A stretch of 64,000 bases of DNA from Plicaturopsis crispa FD-325 SS-3 (Eukaryota; Basidiomycota; Agaricomycetes; Amylocorticiales; Amylocorticiaceae), in the NCBI GenBank assembly GCA_000827205.1, contig KN832565.1:623656-687655 (forward strand). Reading direction: 5' to 3'. The notes under the pieces are model-generated. The model was given only the letters and a program-made list of their open reading frames with translations, had not been told where the DNA came from and did not search any database. Below, in pieces: positions 9,982 through 21,861 of the stretch; positions within the stretch are counted from its first letter, which is position 1, and every line of letters begins with the position of its first letter. The translations under genes and the position numbers were made by a program.

Positions 9982-11840
9982 ATGAAACTGAACCCACTGC
10001 CGCAGCCTTTGCCCAAGGAATGTTTAAAGTCGGCCAAGATCTGTAAGAACCTTTTCAGCACACATATCAGATCTTTGACTAGGAGATTCACCGACTTTCT
10101 ATAGTCAAATCTTTCGTCGACGGAGGAAACAATGGTCTCGATGGGGTACGTCGTTATGCTTATCCGAATCTCAATGCACAGACCCGGAATAAAGTTCTCA
10201 GGTCATCCCACGGACCGTCCTCGAGAATGCTAAGGGGTTTGCCATCTTCACCGTGTACAAGGCCGGCTTCGTCTTCTCAGCAAGAGCAGGAAGCGGTATC
10301 GTCATAGCGAAACTGGAGGACGGAAGTGAGTATCTACGCATTGTGCCGAAGATGAATTGACCTAACACGACATCATTAGCATGGTCTGCCCCCAGTGCCA
10401 TTGGCACGGCAGGCCTCGGATTTGGTGGTCAAGCTGGTGCTGAGGTCACCGATTTTCTGGTTGTACTCAATTCTCGTTCGGTGAGTGCCGAGCCCGTAGG
10501 AGTGACTTTAAGCTGCTAATGTAGACTGCAGGCACTTGTAAGCTTATTGCGAATCTCACGGTGATGCCCAGGCTCAAACATCGCTATAGCGCTCCTTTAT
10601 GTCCGCAGGCTCTCTAACTTTAGGCGGAAACATGAGCATTGCCCTAGGCCCGCTCGGCCGTAACGGGGAGGCCATTGGCTCCCTGAGTTCGAGTGGAAAG
10701 GTAGCCGCAATGTTAGTGACCGACTTGATTGATTGTGCGGAGTCAGGTTTAAACCATAACAAACCACAGGTACAGCTACTCGAAGACGAAAGGACTTTTT
10801 GGCGGCCTCTCTGTAGAAGGCTCCGTCATCGTCGAGCGCCAGGACGCCAATGCGACCGCCTACCGATCCAACGTCACCGTCAAGCAGCTTCTCAGCGGCA
10901 ACATCACGCCCCCTGAGTGGGCGTCACCCCTTATCAAGACACTCGAGTCGTGTACCGGCCTGCCCGGGAACCGCAAATGGGTATCCGACAATGGGTACAG
11001 CGGGTTCGACGACGGCCAGTACGCGTTCGGCGCGGGCATGGCGAGCCCGCGGAACGATGACGGTCCGGGCGCCTCGTATCTGAAGAAGAAGAAACCCGCG
11101 AAACAGGATTTCCCTCCGCCGACATGGGGCGCTGCCACGGACTCTGGGTCGTATTTCACGGATTCCACTGAGTCGTCGACCCGAGGCATGGATGGGGAGG
11201 CCGTGAAGAAGACTTGGGGCACCCAGTTCGAGTCGGACTTCACGCCCCAGTCGCGCCACCGCCCCGCGTTCTCCACGTCGGACCTTCCCTCGCCCAGGTC
11301 GCCCTACAGCTCGTCCCCCGCAGGCTCAGCATTGAGGGAGAACGCGCATTTACGATCGATGAGCACTTCATACAATACGCGAGTAGCGTCGCCGTCGCCG
11401 TCGTATCACACGTCGTTCGGCCCAACGAATGGATATCGGGGCGACGACGACGAGCTCGAATACGCTACAGAACCACCAGCTGCTGGGGTGCCCTCACATT
11501 TCATCGCTGCGAAGCCTGGCCTGTCCGCGCCTCTCGCGCCACACGAAGGCGTCGCACGCGCCATCGCAGTGTACGACTTCCGTGCCGTCGAAGTAAGTCC
11601 ACCTATCACCTACTGCTTACGCGTCATGAGTTGACCCTCTTCGACAGCCCGGAGACCTCTCGTTCAAGAAAGGTGATGTCATCACCGTAACGACTAAAAG
11701 TGATAGCGTCGACGACTGGTATGTCTGCCGTGTTATATGATTCCGTGGACCAACTAAACATTCACGGGCTCTGCAGGTGGCGAGGGACTGTCGACGGACG
11801 AGAAGGGATCTTCCCTGCAAATTTTGTCGAACTGGCCTAG
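9982..11840 (+). CDS. SYLF and SH3 domain actin-patch protein (Lsb3/Ysc84-like)
   Basis: Lsb3/Ysc84 proteins bind membranes and actin through the SYLF (DUF500) domain and recruit endocytic partners through a C-terminal SH3 domain. Start MKLNPLPQPLPKECLKSAK at 9982. The SYLF domain follows in pieces: KSFVDGGNNGLDG, VIPRTVLENAKGFAIFTVYK, SARAGSGIVIAKLEDG, WSAPSAIGTAGLGFGGQAG, SLTLGGNMSIALGPLGRNGE and FGGLSVEGSVIVERQDANA. A long Ser/Pro-rich linker leads to the SH3 domain (ARAIAVYDF, PGDLSFKKGDVITV, WRGTVDGREGIFPANFVEL), split by two introns. Stop TAG at 11838-11840. Introns include 10043-10104, 10146-10201, 10481-10531 and 10538-10589; the last two flank a 6-nt micro-exon (10532-10537). Family assignment is secure. 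Confidence 0.92.
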
Positions 11841-12460
11841 AGGCTTACACTGCCTGAGGCTACTTGCTTTCATCCTCGCATTGCTTTTGTCGTCGCTCAA
11901 ATGTTGTATAACCACGGACACATGTTTATCTAGGTGCTTTGTATCTTGGAGAATGAATTTACGGAATACGATAGCATTGCATATCTTTCGTAGGGCAGCC
12001 CTAATAGTACCTACACTCAAGAGATCAACTGGCGTAGGAGGAGGAGGAGGAGGAGGAGGAGGAGGAGTATTCCGGAACGGTGAGTGAGCACTTGAGTATT
12101 CGATGCCGCGGCCTGTCAATCTTGGCTCCGATTCAAAAAATAATCCTTGCGCGTCCGAACGCGTCGAGTAAGTAAGAAGTCGCAGAATTCCTGGCGTGCT
12201 ATGACTTTTGCTACTTTGCTCTAATTGCAAGCCAGTACATAGCAGGTACGCCTCGTTTCCTCTCGAATGCTGCACATAATAACGCTGATTGACCGACTAT
12301 GCAGCATAGAGTGAAGAGTTGCACTCTTACCGTGACGCCCTCGAGAGTCGATACAATTGCACCCGAACTTTTCCTTGACTGATGTTGACTCGAATATCGA
12401 AGCACTGAGACAACCTGCACTCTGACTCACAGGTATATCTTCCAGCGAGGGATCATTTGC
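11841..12460. other. Intergenic with a GGA microsatellite
   Basis: About 0.6 kb between two plus-strand genes, presumably terminator of the first and promoter of the ABC transporter. Besides the GGA run at 12036-12067 nothing is recognised. Confidence 0.5.
12036..12067 (+). repeat. GGA trinucleotide microsatellite
   Basis: About ten uninterrupted GGA units in the spacer upstream of the ABC transporter gene. Purine-only on this strand. Seen directly. Confidence 0.95.
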
Positions 12461-15400
12461 ATGGGCGTAAACGCGTCCTTCAACGTTATGTATGGCACCG
12501 CACAAGCTGTCCTCTACCATTCAAGTGTTCCCCTATACAGAACAGACGTTTACAATGAGGACCGGCACGTATTTCTCGTACCCTCTACTCACATAACACA
12601 CGTTGACGCTTGGTTGCTTGCCCTTGACAGCATCCTGTGGGCTGATTCAGCGGCAATACCTGCATATGTCGCAGTCGCGTCGGCCGTGCTCGTGACCGCG
12701 CACGCTATATTCAAATCCCTTGCAGCTAATGCTCGGACGCGTTCCGAGCTGCCTACACTGCCGAGTCAAGGTTAACACAACTTGCGCAGCAGTAGCAGTC
12801 TCTCGTCCAAGCTTAATGACCACGGCGGGATCGCTATGTTCGCCTTTACGATCGCACGGGCAATGGGCTGCATCGTGCTTTTTGTGCTCTCTCTAATCTC
12901 GTTAGCCCACAACACAGATGATGTCCAGTATACAAGCCGCGCACTGCAGACAGTGACTTTTGTACGTGTCTTCTTCCATTTTGTGGTCGCATCACCGTGT
13001 TCATTTCTCTAGGCATATGGATCTCTCCTGGGTGTTTTCTCTGTTCTCGTTGAGCCAACACGTGGTCAACTTGTCATGGCACATCTTGTCGTGGTTCTTC
13101 TCGTTGCTTGGGCCGTTCTCATCTACCGCAATCTGTGGCCACTTGCGACATACACGCTGACTCCACTCGATCGCTCCGAGGGCTGGATACTCTGGGTTAA
13201 AGCGATCGTTCTGTCAGCTATTTCGATAGTAATCCCGCTTGTCTCGCCTCGGCGATATGTTCCCTTCGATCTCTTTGTAAGTCCTCCGTCTTGGACACGA
13301 CACTCTGCTTATTTTTACAATCAGGATCCGAGAGAACCAAGTCCGGAACAGACATGCAGTGTCTTATCACTCGTCACTTATAGCTTTCTGGACCCCCTTC
13401 TCGCTCTCGCTTCCCGTGTCCCGCACGTTCCACACAGCCAGCTCCCACCCCTCTCCGACAAGGATTATGCGAGGAATCTGGTCTCTATCAGTTTCAAGGT
13501 CAGTAGTTCCCCCGATCTCGATTGACATGACGGCTAAAAGCATTGTCAGCACCTCGATCCGTTTAGCTCAGGTAACAAAAAAGTTGGCCTGCTCCGTGGT
13601 TTCTTGACGATTTTCCGTAGGTGTCCAGGTACCGTGTATATTTCGAGCGCTCATATCTCCTGAAGGTCGCGAGCACATCGTGATTCTATTGTTGAATGTC
13701 ATTCGGGCTATCTCTTTGCTAGCCAGTCCCATCGGCATCAACCGTCTTCTCGAGTATGCATCCTGCGTCGCCGTGCACTCTGGTGACCTTCGCTGATATA
13801 CCTGACTTCTTGCAGCTACATGGAACACGGTGGCGCGGGTGCCGTCGTCCGCCCATGGGCTTGGATTGCCTGGTTGTTCCTAGGCTCGTTGATCCGCACC
13901 CTCGCTGCACAAGGGTACGGCTATATCTCCGTGCGTCATCCTCTTTCCCCCCACACCCAATGATTCCTTACTGTGACGACAGGGGATCATCGGAGTGCAA
14001 GTCGAAGCTATAATCACGGAGCTCATCTTTGAGCACGCATTGCGCATCCGGATAGTTGCTGATGCGCCGGAGTCGACCACCGGGCCTACTCGCATGCCCG
14101 CCGAGAGAACCCAGCAGCTCGTCGGGAAAATCAACAACCTCGTATCGTCTGACCTGGGAATCATCAACGCGGGCCGCGAGTGGCCGTCGGTGGTGCTGTA
14201 TGCGCCGCTGCAAATTCTGCTGTGCATCGTTTTCTTGTGAATTCGATTGCCCGTCATGTCAGCAACGCATGCTGACCCGGTGTTGCAGGTACCACATTTT
14301 AGGTTGGAGCGCTTTCGTAGGCTTTGCGGTTATGCTGGTGTTGGTCCCGATACCTATCTGGATTGCTGGCATGATCAAGGGGATTCAAATTGAGGTCATG
14401 AAGAGGGTGCGCGTCCTCTCGAGTACTGCGGATCTTGTGGCTCATAACGACTGCGCACAGATGGACTCGCGAGTGCAAACCGTAAGCGAAAGTATGTTCT
14501 GCTGCTAAAATGTCTGTTGTTCCCCAATGACTCACGAACTCACTCAGTCTTGAACGTTGCGCGCATGGTGAAGTTATTCGGATGGTGAGCCCGTTCGGCA
14601 TAGACATGCACATTCAGGACATGACCCTGGTTTCCTGCGCTTGCTCTACAGGGAGTCGAAAATGAGCGCACGTGTGGAGGAGAAGCGAGAAGAAGAACTC
14701 CAGTTCATATGGGCCCGCAAGATGTATGGCGTCGGGGTCGAAGTGCTGAAGTCGGTGCACGTCGTCAGCCGTGGCTTCCTATGCTCATTTATACTTCTCT
14801 AACAGCTCTCTTATACCTGGCGTGACCATGATGGCAACGTTTGTGACTTATGTGAGTTTCTCCATGCTGGGATTCAAACACGCTACCATCTTATTCATAC
14901 CAACTACCACAGACCGTGATCATGAAGCGCGATCTTGACGCATCCCGCGTGTTCTCCTCTATGACCGGCATGTGTCAACGGAGTGCCACATAAGTACCGT
15001 TAGCTGACATACAATGTTTGCAACAGTGTTCAATATCATGCAGGAACAGCTTCGTATGATATTCAAAATGGGACCTGCAATGATTCAAGGCAGGTACTAC
15101 ACACTTATCAGCGGCTGGTACATCTTATGACATCAATCTATTGTCCGCACTAGCTAAAGTCTCGTTAGACCGACTCGCCGAATTTCTTTGCCAAGTGGGT
15201 TTAGCCTCATTTGTGAGGCGTACTTGGATACTGAAAAGACCACATCAATAGACGGAGCTGCTTGACGCATTCACGGACAGTACCGAGCCAGACAATGCAA
15301 GGCTAGCAGTGCCGGAGGGCATGCAGGACTGTATCGGATTCCACCACGCGACGTTTACGTGGGCAAGGCCTGAACGCAGCGATCAAGATGTTTCGATTCC

Positions 15401-18400
15401 GTCAAGACAGTTCAAGCTGTGTATCGAAAACGATGTACTTTTTAAGGCAGGCGGCATCAATCTCGTCGTCGGCCCAACAGGTTGCGGGAAAACGAGTGTC
15501 CTAATGGCATTGCTGGGTAAGTCCACTTCCTTTAAAACACTGACTTTCGCTAACGAAAGATGTCTTCTTCACAAGGCGAAATGCATTTTATCCCATCCGG
15601 ACCCAAGTCATGGTACAAACTCCCTCGTGAGGGCGGTGTAGCGTACGCTGCGCAAGAGTCCTGGGTTCACAACGAGACTATTAGGGTACATTCCAAGCCA
15701 AAGACTCATCACATGCATGATTGACAAGTGAACCAGGATGACATCCTCTTTGGATCTGCCTACGATGAGGCCCGGTATAATAAAGGTTGGTTGCTCCTAT
15801 ATGATATTCTACGTAAAAGGCTCATATTTACAGTGATCTATCAATGTGCTCTTCGGCGGGACATCAATCTTCTGAAAGCGGGAGATGCGACTGAAGTCGG
15901 CGAAAAGGGCCTCACGCTGAGGTCAGAGATTTTGCAGTCCAAAGGTTGTGACATTGCTGATGATACGATACGATACAGCGGCGGCCAGAAGGTATTTGCT
16001 TTCGCTCACTGTATATACATTGACATGAAGCCCATATTCTAGGCTCGTATCACACTCGCTCGTGCAGTGTACTCGGCCGCAAATATCCTTCTTTTAGATG
16101 ATGTTCGTTGTTTTCTGTTTCGGCTCCTCCGCCACTGATGCATCTTGAGGCAGGCCCTTGCAGCCCTTGACGTTCATACTTCCAAGTGGATTGTTGAGAA
16201 GTGCTTCTCTGGAGACCTCGTCCGTGGACGAACTATTATTCTCGTCGTAAGTGCTCCGTTGAATGCCCAAAATCTCGAATCAAATGTTCTTTTTCCCTAT
16301 GATTACAGACGCACAATGTTGCTTTGGTCAGCCCTATTGCCGGTTATGTGGTCTCAATGGGACCAGATGGCAAAGTCATCAGTCAGGGCACTGTTGCTGA
16401 CGTTTTCGCAAGCGATGTGTTGTTTTCTGCTGAGTATACCGAGGACCAGGTAGTCGAAGGAGATATGAAAAACCATGCCGACGTCGGAGAGCTCGAGGAC
16501 GGTGAAACCAGACAGACGGGAGCCCACGCGGAGGCGGACGGAAAACTGATCGCTGCAGAAGAGATAGAGGTAGGACACGTTGATTGGCCAGCCCGTAAGT
16601 TCTGCGCTCCTCCAGGCTACGGCGTTCTTTGCGCTGACGCTGCATGCAGTCGAGCTTTTCTTCTCGAGCGTGGGTGGGACGCACGTTGCCTGCTTTTGGG
16701 TTCTCACTCTAGCGGGCTTCTTCTCGTACATCATGCTCGAGACGACTCAGACGTGGTGGCTAGGATACTGGTCATCCAGATACTCTCAGATGCCATCGTC
16801 TGAAGTCTCAGTGCCTTTGTGAGTGGTATATCCGTATGTAAGCCGTATTCTAATGTGATGTGTAGCTACTTATCCGTCTACGGTGCCATTTTGCTCGGAA
16901 CTGTCTTCCTATACTCGTGCACATATGCGGTATTCACTTACGGGTCTCTACGGGCATCGAGGTCGATCCATCGGAGATTGATTCAATCCGTACTTGGCAC
17001 CACATTGCAATGGCTTGATAAGACGCCTGTGTCCCGAGGTATGTTCTTACTCCTTCTAGAGTCTCAAGAATCTTTGACATTGCAAAGTGATTGCTCGATG
17101 CACTGTGGACATCCGGACTGGTATGTTTACTACTCTTGATCAAAAGACGAGTGAATCCTGACCCCTCGTCTACAGTGGACAGTAATAAAATCGCTCACCC
17201 GAGATGCACATAATTTGAGCTCACCGTTGTTCTTAGGTGACATGCCATTGTTCCTGACGAACGTGATAGAGATATCCATCGTCATCATTGTGAAGTTCGC
17301 AGCAATCGCTTTCCTGACCCCGATCTTTTCAATTGTGGGTATAATCACTGGAGCGATTGGCATATCACTGGGAGAAAGGTACATGAAGGGGCAGCTCTCC
17401 GTCAAGCGAGAAATGAGTAATGCGAAGGCGCCCGTGCTAGCACACTTTGGGGGTGCTTTAGCAGGGCTAGGTGCGTGCATTATTCCCTATTTCTTTGCTT
17501 CCCGATCGTGTCCTCATTCCATTCACGTCACAGCCTCTGTACGTGCTTACGGTGCTCAAACCTCATCTATCCAGGAATCTCTGCGCCGAATAGATAGATA
17601 TTCCCGTGCAAACAAAGCCTTCACGGAGCTGAACCGGTACGTTGCATTCTGCGGAAATTCAAGCGCTGTTGGATGATTGATGTCATTCGTGATCATTAGC
17701 TGGATAAGTTTTCGTCTTGACGTGCTGGGTGGAATGCTTGTTTCTTTCCTTGGTGCATATTTCGTATATCGGAACGACAACTCCAAAGCGCGCGATACCG
17801 GCTTCTCACTGAATATGGCTGGTGATTTGCTCCCATTTTATTGCTCGTGATCGTACTTACTCAGTGAATTATCCAGCTTTCATTGGCAGTCTAATTCTCT
17901 GGTGGGTCAGGAATCTGAATGAGTTCGAAGTTAGCGGTAAGTGACTTCATTTTGACCACCTGATTTCTCGCTCATCGAGTTTGTCAACAGGAAATAGGTT
18001 AGCGAGATCATTGAATACTACAGAAGACCACGATACTCAAGGTGTCTTAGTCTAGAACGAATCCAGGGCTATCTGACGATCGAACAAGAGCCGAAACCTA
18101 CCAAGGCCGGTATACCGCCAGCATATTGGCCCGCCAGCGGTGACCTGCGCGCTGAGAAGCTCTCTGCGCGTTACACCCTAGGCGGTCCGCGAGTTTTGCA
18201 CGATATATCATTTCATATCAAATCTGGGGAGCGTGTTGGTGTCGGTAGGCTCATCTGCGCCAGCTCACGAAGTTTGTCACAGACATGCTAATGACTTTGC
18301 AGTGGGGCGCACGGGATCCGGCAAGGTCGAATTGTTGACACGTTTACGCGACTTCCCATCTGACTGTTTCTTTTAGAGTTCGCTCACTCTGGCACTGTTA

Positions 18401-19300
18401 CGTTGCATCTTCACGGATGGGACCGTTTACTATGATGGGATTCCGACAAATTCTGTTAACCTCGACGCCCTCCGTTCGAACATCACTATCATACCTCAAA
18501 TAGTGAGTAGGAGCCGTCCTCCTTTCCTCCTGTATGTCTCAAATATATCCTCGTTAGCCCGAACTCCTCAGTGGCACCCTGCGTCAAAATCTGGATCCAC
18601 ACGGCCAGTACAACGATGCCGTCCTGCACGATGCTTTGCGAGCTTCGGGCCTGTACGCACTCCAGGGTGAAGATAAATCTGGGCGAATCACTCTAGACAG
18701 CTCGGTTGCTAGTGCTGGCAGCAACCTTTCGGTAGGGCAGCGACAAATCATCGCATTAGCCCGCGCTATCGTCAGAGCTAGCAAACTACTCATATTAGAT
18801 GAAGGTAAGCGCGCCCTCGGAACCGTCCTTTGTCACCGCCCACTAATTGTGTCTTCATCAGCCACTTCTGCTATAGGTAGAGCGGCAGTGTCTGTGCAAA
18901 AACGTTTGCAGCATACTCACCAGTAGATAAACAGACCACGAGACGGATTCTGTCATCCAATCTACCCTGAGGCATGCGCTTGCCAAGGATGTGACCGTCC
19001 TCACCGTCGCGCATCGGCTCCAAACGATTATGGACGCGGATAAAATTGTGAGTAGTGATCGCTGAAGCACGATGTGCCATACCTTGTCACTCATTCGTCG
19101 ATCTAGATGGTGCTAGATGAGGGAAGAATTGTGCGTACCAGTCTAGTGCACGGGAACCCAGACTGATCAATTTACAGGCCGAATATGAAAGACCGTCGGA
19201 ACTTCTCCGAAACGAACGAAGCCTATTGCGTGCACTCGTCGACGAGAGCGGCGATAAGGAGAAGCTCTACAGTCTGGCATCCACTGGTAGTCGACATTGA
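12461..19300 (+). CDS. ABCC-type (multidrug-resistance-associated) ABC transporter
   Basis: A full-length exporter of the ABCC family, expected in the vacuolar or plasma membrane and using ATP to move conjugates or toxic compounds. Start ATG at 12461; an N-terminal hydrophobic block precedes the first transmembrane domain (HLDPFSSGN, IGINRLLEYMEHGG, WPSVVLYAPLQILLC). NBD1 has Walker A GPTGCGKTS (15471-15497), signature LSGGQK formed across an intron near 15920-15980, and Walker B ILLLDDVLAALD, with Asp in place of the catalytic Glu as in NBD1 of MRP-type proteins. TMD2 includes QLSVKREMSNAKAPVLAHFG and SVRAYGAQ. NBD2 has Walker A GRTGSGKSS (18302 on), signature LSVGQRQ (about 18725-18745), LLILDE and VLTVAHR. 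Stop TGA 19298-19300. At least 25 introns, including a 6-nt micro-exon at 17176-17181 and two GC-AG introns near 14990 and 15090. Substrate unknown. Confidence 0.9.
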
Positions 19301-19725
19301 CTTTATGGAAACGACGTTAGACATGCGCTGGTATAGCGCACTCGTTTGAAGGCACTAGTATTATCAGGGAAAAAGATGATCTAAACCTGCATGTATGCAC
19401 TGTAGGTGGCTTGCTTTTAGCCTGTGCTAGGCGAATGAGGATCGTTGATTCGTTTTGCGTCCGTCGCTCCAAAGGTGTTCGGGGAGGGCAGCGGCGCGCG
19501 AGGAATTTGGAGGTAGAGTATAATGCTCACGAATAGCTCACGGGCGGCAGTATACTTTCACTGGGATGGTTGTACATTGATAAGTCAATATTTCGATACT
19601 CGTACACACACCGCTATAAACAACTTGACATCTTCCTGCATCTATGCCCATGCATTTTTGAAGAAATGCACGAGACGGGCATACACATCCTCATACCTTC
19701 CCACACAATCCTTGTTAGTGACCAA
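19301..19725. other. Intergenic between convergent genes
   Basis: About 0.4 kb between the ABC transporter (+) and dienelactone hydrolase (-) stop codons. No feature recognised. Confidence 0.5.
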
Positions 19726-20636
19726 TCAATGCTTCGGAATGACGTGGACGTACTCTTTCTTGTTCTCCTCGTTGGTAAGGTCTGCACGCGCAGCTGCCCA
19801 GCCATGGAACATGTTCGCGTAGTGCTTGCTGTCGTTCTTCGCCGCGAATGGTTTCTGCGCGATCAGGTCCACTATCTTCTTGTACTATTGGAGCAGATGG
19901 TGAGCATGTATGTTTCGTAGCCAGTGGGGCGGCTGCGCACTTCATCGACGGGCTCGTCATTGGAGATGTAGATCCCGAGAGGGACAGAGAGCTTGCTCGC
20001 GTCATCTGCGGAGAGCATCCTTCCATGGCCGTCAATAGATACGTAGCGAATATTGACCGCGAGAGAGCTTACGCGGGATGCACTATAGACACGGCATCGA
20101 ATGGTGTGCCAGCCCCACCGGCAGAGATCGTTACCTTACCGCCCCAGCAGAACCCGTACACGCCCACTTTGGCCGCTCCGTCACTTTTCAGAGTCTCGCC
20201 AAATTTGGTGAGTTTCTCAATGGCTTTAGGCGGGCTGGCTGTGCCACCGAAGAAGGCCTGCAACGCGGCCTTGTCCTCGTCTGTCGACGGGGGAAATTTG
20301 GACGAAGGGAAAGGCGGATCCGGCTCGAAGAAATCGGGCATATAGACGGTGGTGTTCAACGCAGAAGCAAGGATGTCAGCGCCTTGCTGTGTCTGCGGGA
20401 AGTACCTGCCATCCACCGTCGGTCAGTACAACATTCCGCCATGCCAAAATCCGTGCACCGACTCACCCAAAGATATCATACACGGCTACGAGGGCATTCT
20501 TGCTGTTGTCTGAACCTGTAACATACACCCTGTCGAATCCACCGTATTTCTTGAACGTACCCTTTGGCTCGTACGTCGACGACACCGGCGGAATCGTGCA
20601 GCACGCAGCGTTTGTGTTGTGTATGTGAGTAGACAT
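19726..20636 (-). CDS. Dienelactone hydrolase family protein
   Basis: An alpha/beta hydrolase of the DLH family, which opens lactone rings; fungal members act in the cytosol on poorly known substrates. Start ATG at 20634-20636 (MSTHIHNTNAACCTIPPVSS); the frame is open further upstream from 20687, so a longer N-terminus is possible. Exon 1 ends KNALVAVYDIFG; exon 2 starts YFPQTQQGADILA and carries the nucleophile elbow GFCWGG, with Cys as nucleophile. A third exon holds GIYISNDEPVDE (acid-residue region) and the last holds KHYANMFHGWAAARADL, with the catalytic His in HGW. Stop TGA at 19726-19728, about 240 residues, normal for the family. The catalytic Cys-Asp-His set looks present. Confidence 0.9.
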
Positions 20637-20732
20637 CGCTTTTCTGTGATTTACGTGGTGCAGAAGAGCGCGAATGCGGGCGAACATGGAAACTTGAAGT
20701 AGATTTGCGGGACTCCGACCAGAGAAACTGGC

Positions 20733-20742
20733 GGTTTATATA
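20733..20742 (-). promoter_or_regulatory. TATA element of the dienelactone hydrolase gene
   Basis: The minus strand reads TATATAAACC about 100 nt upstream of the ATG at 20636 and about 50 nt upstream of the longer possible start. Inference from position and sequence. Confidence 0.45.
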
Positions 20743-21861
20743 TGTCAGAACGAGACTCAGGATGTGCGAAAGCTCTCACTGTGGAATTCTCTATCGACAG
20801 ACGTCATGTCTGTGTGCAAGAGGTGGTCTGTGCGCACCGGCATCTTCCGGTCCTCGACAAAACTCGCGCGAGAGCAATTTTGCTCTCTAACAAAACCTCG
20901 TCCGGCGTCGTGTCTATCGCGGCGTAACTCTCCGTCTTGCGCATTTCTATGCCAGCTGGCGGAAGGTACTCGATTTTCTGGCGAGGAGAGATTGATTTTC
21001 CTTCGCGATTTGGCGAGCCCACTTAAGCCGGAGCGCCTTCCAGCAGTTTTGCGGCCTTGTCTTGGAGAAGGCAGGGGAGATGCTTGACTATGCGGCTCGT
21101 ACATTCCTTTACTATCTACGAAGTGTCCGCACTGCTGTCTATATGCAGTTGTAGCCAGCCGGTATATGATCTATTGGATGCCCGTAATGTTTTCGCGCGC
21201 GACTTGCAAGGATTTGCAAAGGACCAGCCAGACCGGCAATCGTGAGGAGATGGTCTGTGCAAGAGTAGCATTCCCCACTGAAGCCATGGAAAGACGCTCC
21301 TCGTCAAATGTTTCAGTTTTGCATGCATGCTGAACCCAAATGTATTAACCCAGAGGCGGGCTACCAAAGTGCAAACAAAAACGTATACCCCCAAGGAAGC
21401 AGCATCGACATCAACCCAACCAAAAACCCCAGTTACACCCAAGCTATACCTATATACAAGACCGAGTTCGATGGTGGTACACGTACCCGTGTTCGTGTTC
21501 GTGGTGGTACACATACAGCCCCAAAATATCAGAGAAAGAAGAAAAACGCGACACGGAAGACGATGCAGGATTATGACGATGATGGTGGTGGTAAAGAGTG
21601 GTAACGTATGTCCGTGTCCGTGTGTGGTGGCAGCACGCTGAAGAGCGGTGCGTGAGTGGTGGTGGTCGTACATCGCATCACGCTGAAGAGCGGGGCGGGT
21701 AGGTGCGACTTCTGCATCGCGCTAAAAAGCGGGGCATCAGTTGGCTGTTTGAAGCCTGCATCACGCTCGAGAGCGGGGCATTAGCTGTGATAGTAAGTGT
21801 GTGTTGTTGTTGTTGCAGCGCGTCGAGGAGAAGCGGTGCAGCGGTGTGGAGAGCCTGACGC
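20743..21861. other. Intergenic region with short tandem repeats
   Basis: About 1.1 kb upstream of the dienelactone hydrolase gene and downstream of the F-box gene. Open frames here are of low-complexity type. It holds a GT-rich stretch near 21480-21510 with repeated GTGTTCGTG words and the degenerate repeats listed separately at 21634-21780. Confidence 0.5.
21634..21780 (+). repeat. Degenerate short direct repeats (CACGCTGAAGAGCGG-like)
   Basis: Four related units start near 21634, 21679, 21718 and 21762: CACGCTGAAGAGCGGTG, CACGCTGAAGAGCGGGG, CGCGCTAAAAAGCGGGG and CACGCTCGAGAGCGGGG. Spacing is 39-45 bp. A weaker fifth unit (GCGCGTCGAGGAGAAGCGG) lies near 21820. They sit just downstream of the F-box gene stop. 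Confidence 0.8.

Noticed and set aside
20757-21104. 115-codon minus-strand frame upstream of the dienelactone hydrolase gene
   Set aside because: It does not start at a convincing ATG, overlaps the promoter of the hydrolase and shows no domain or splice sites.
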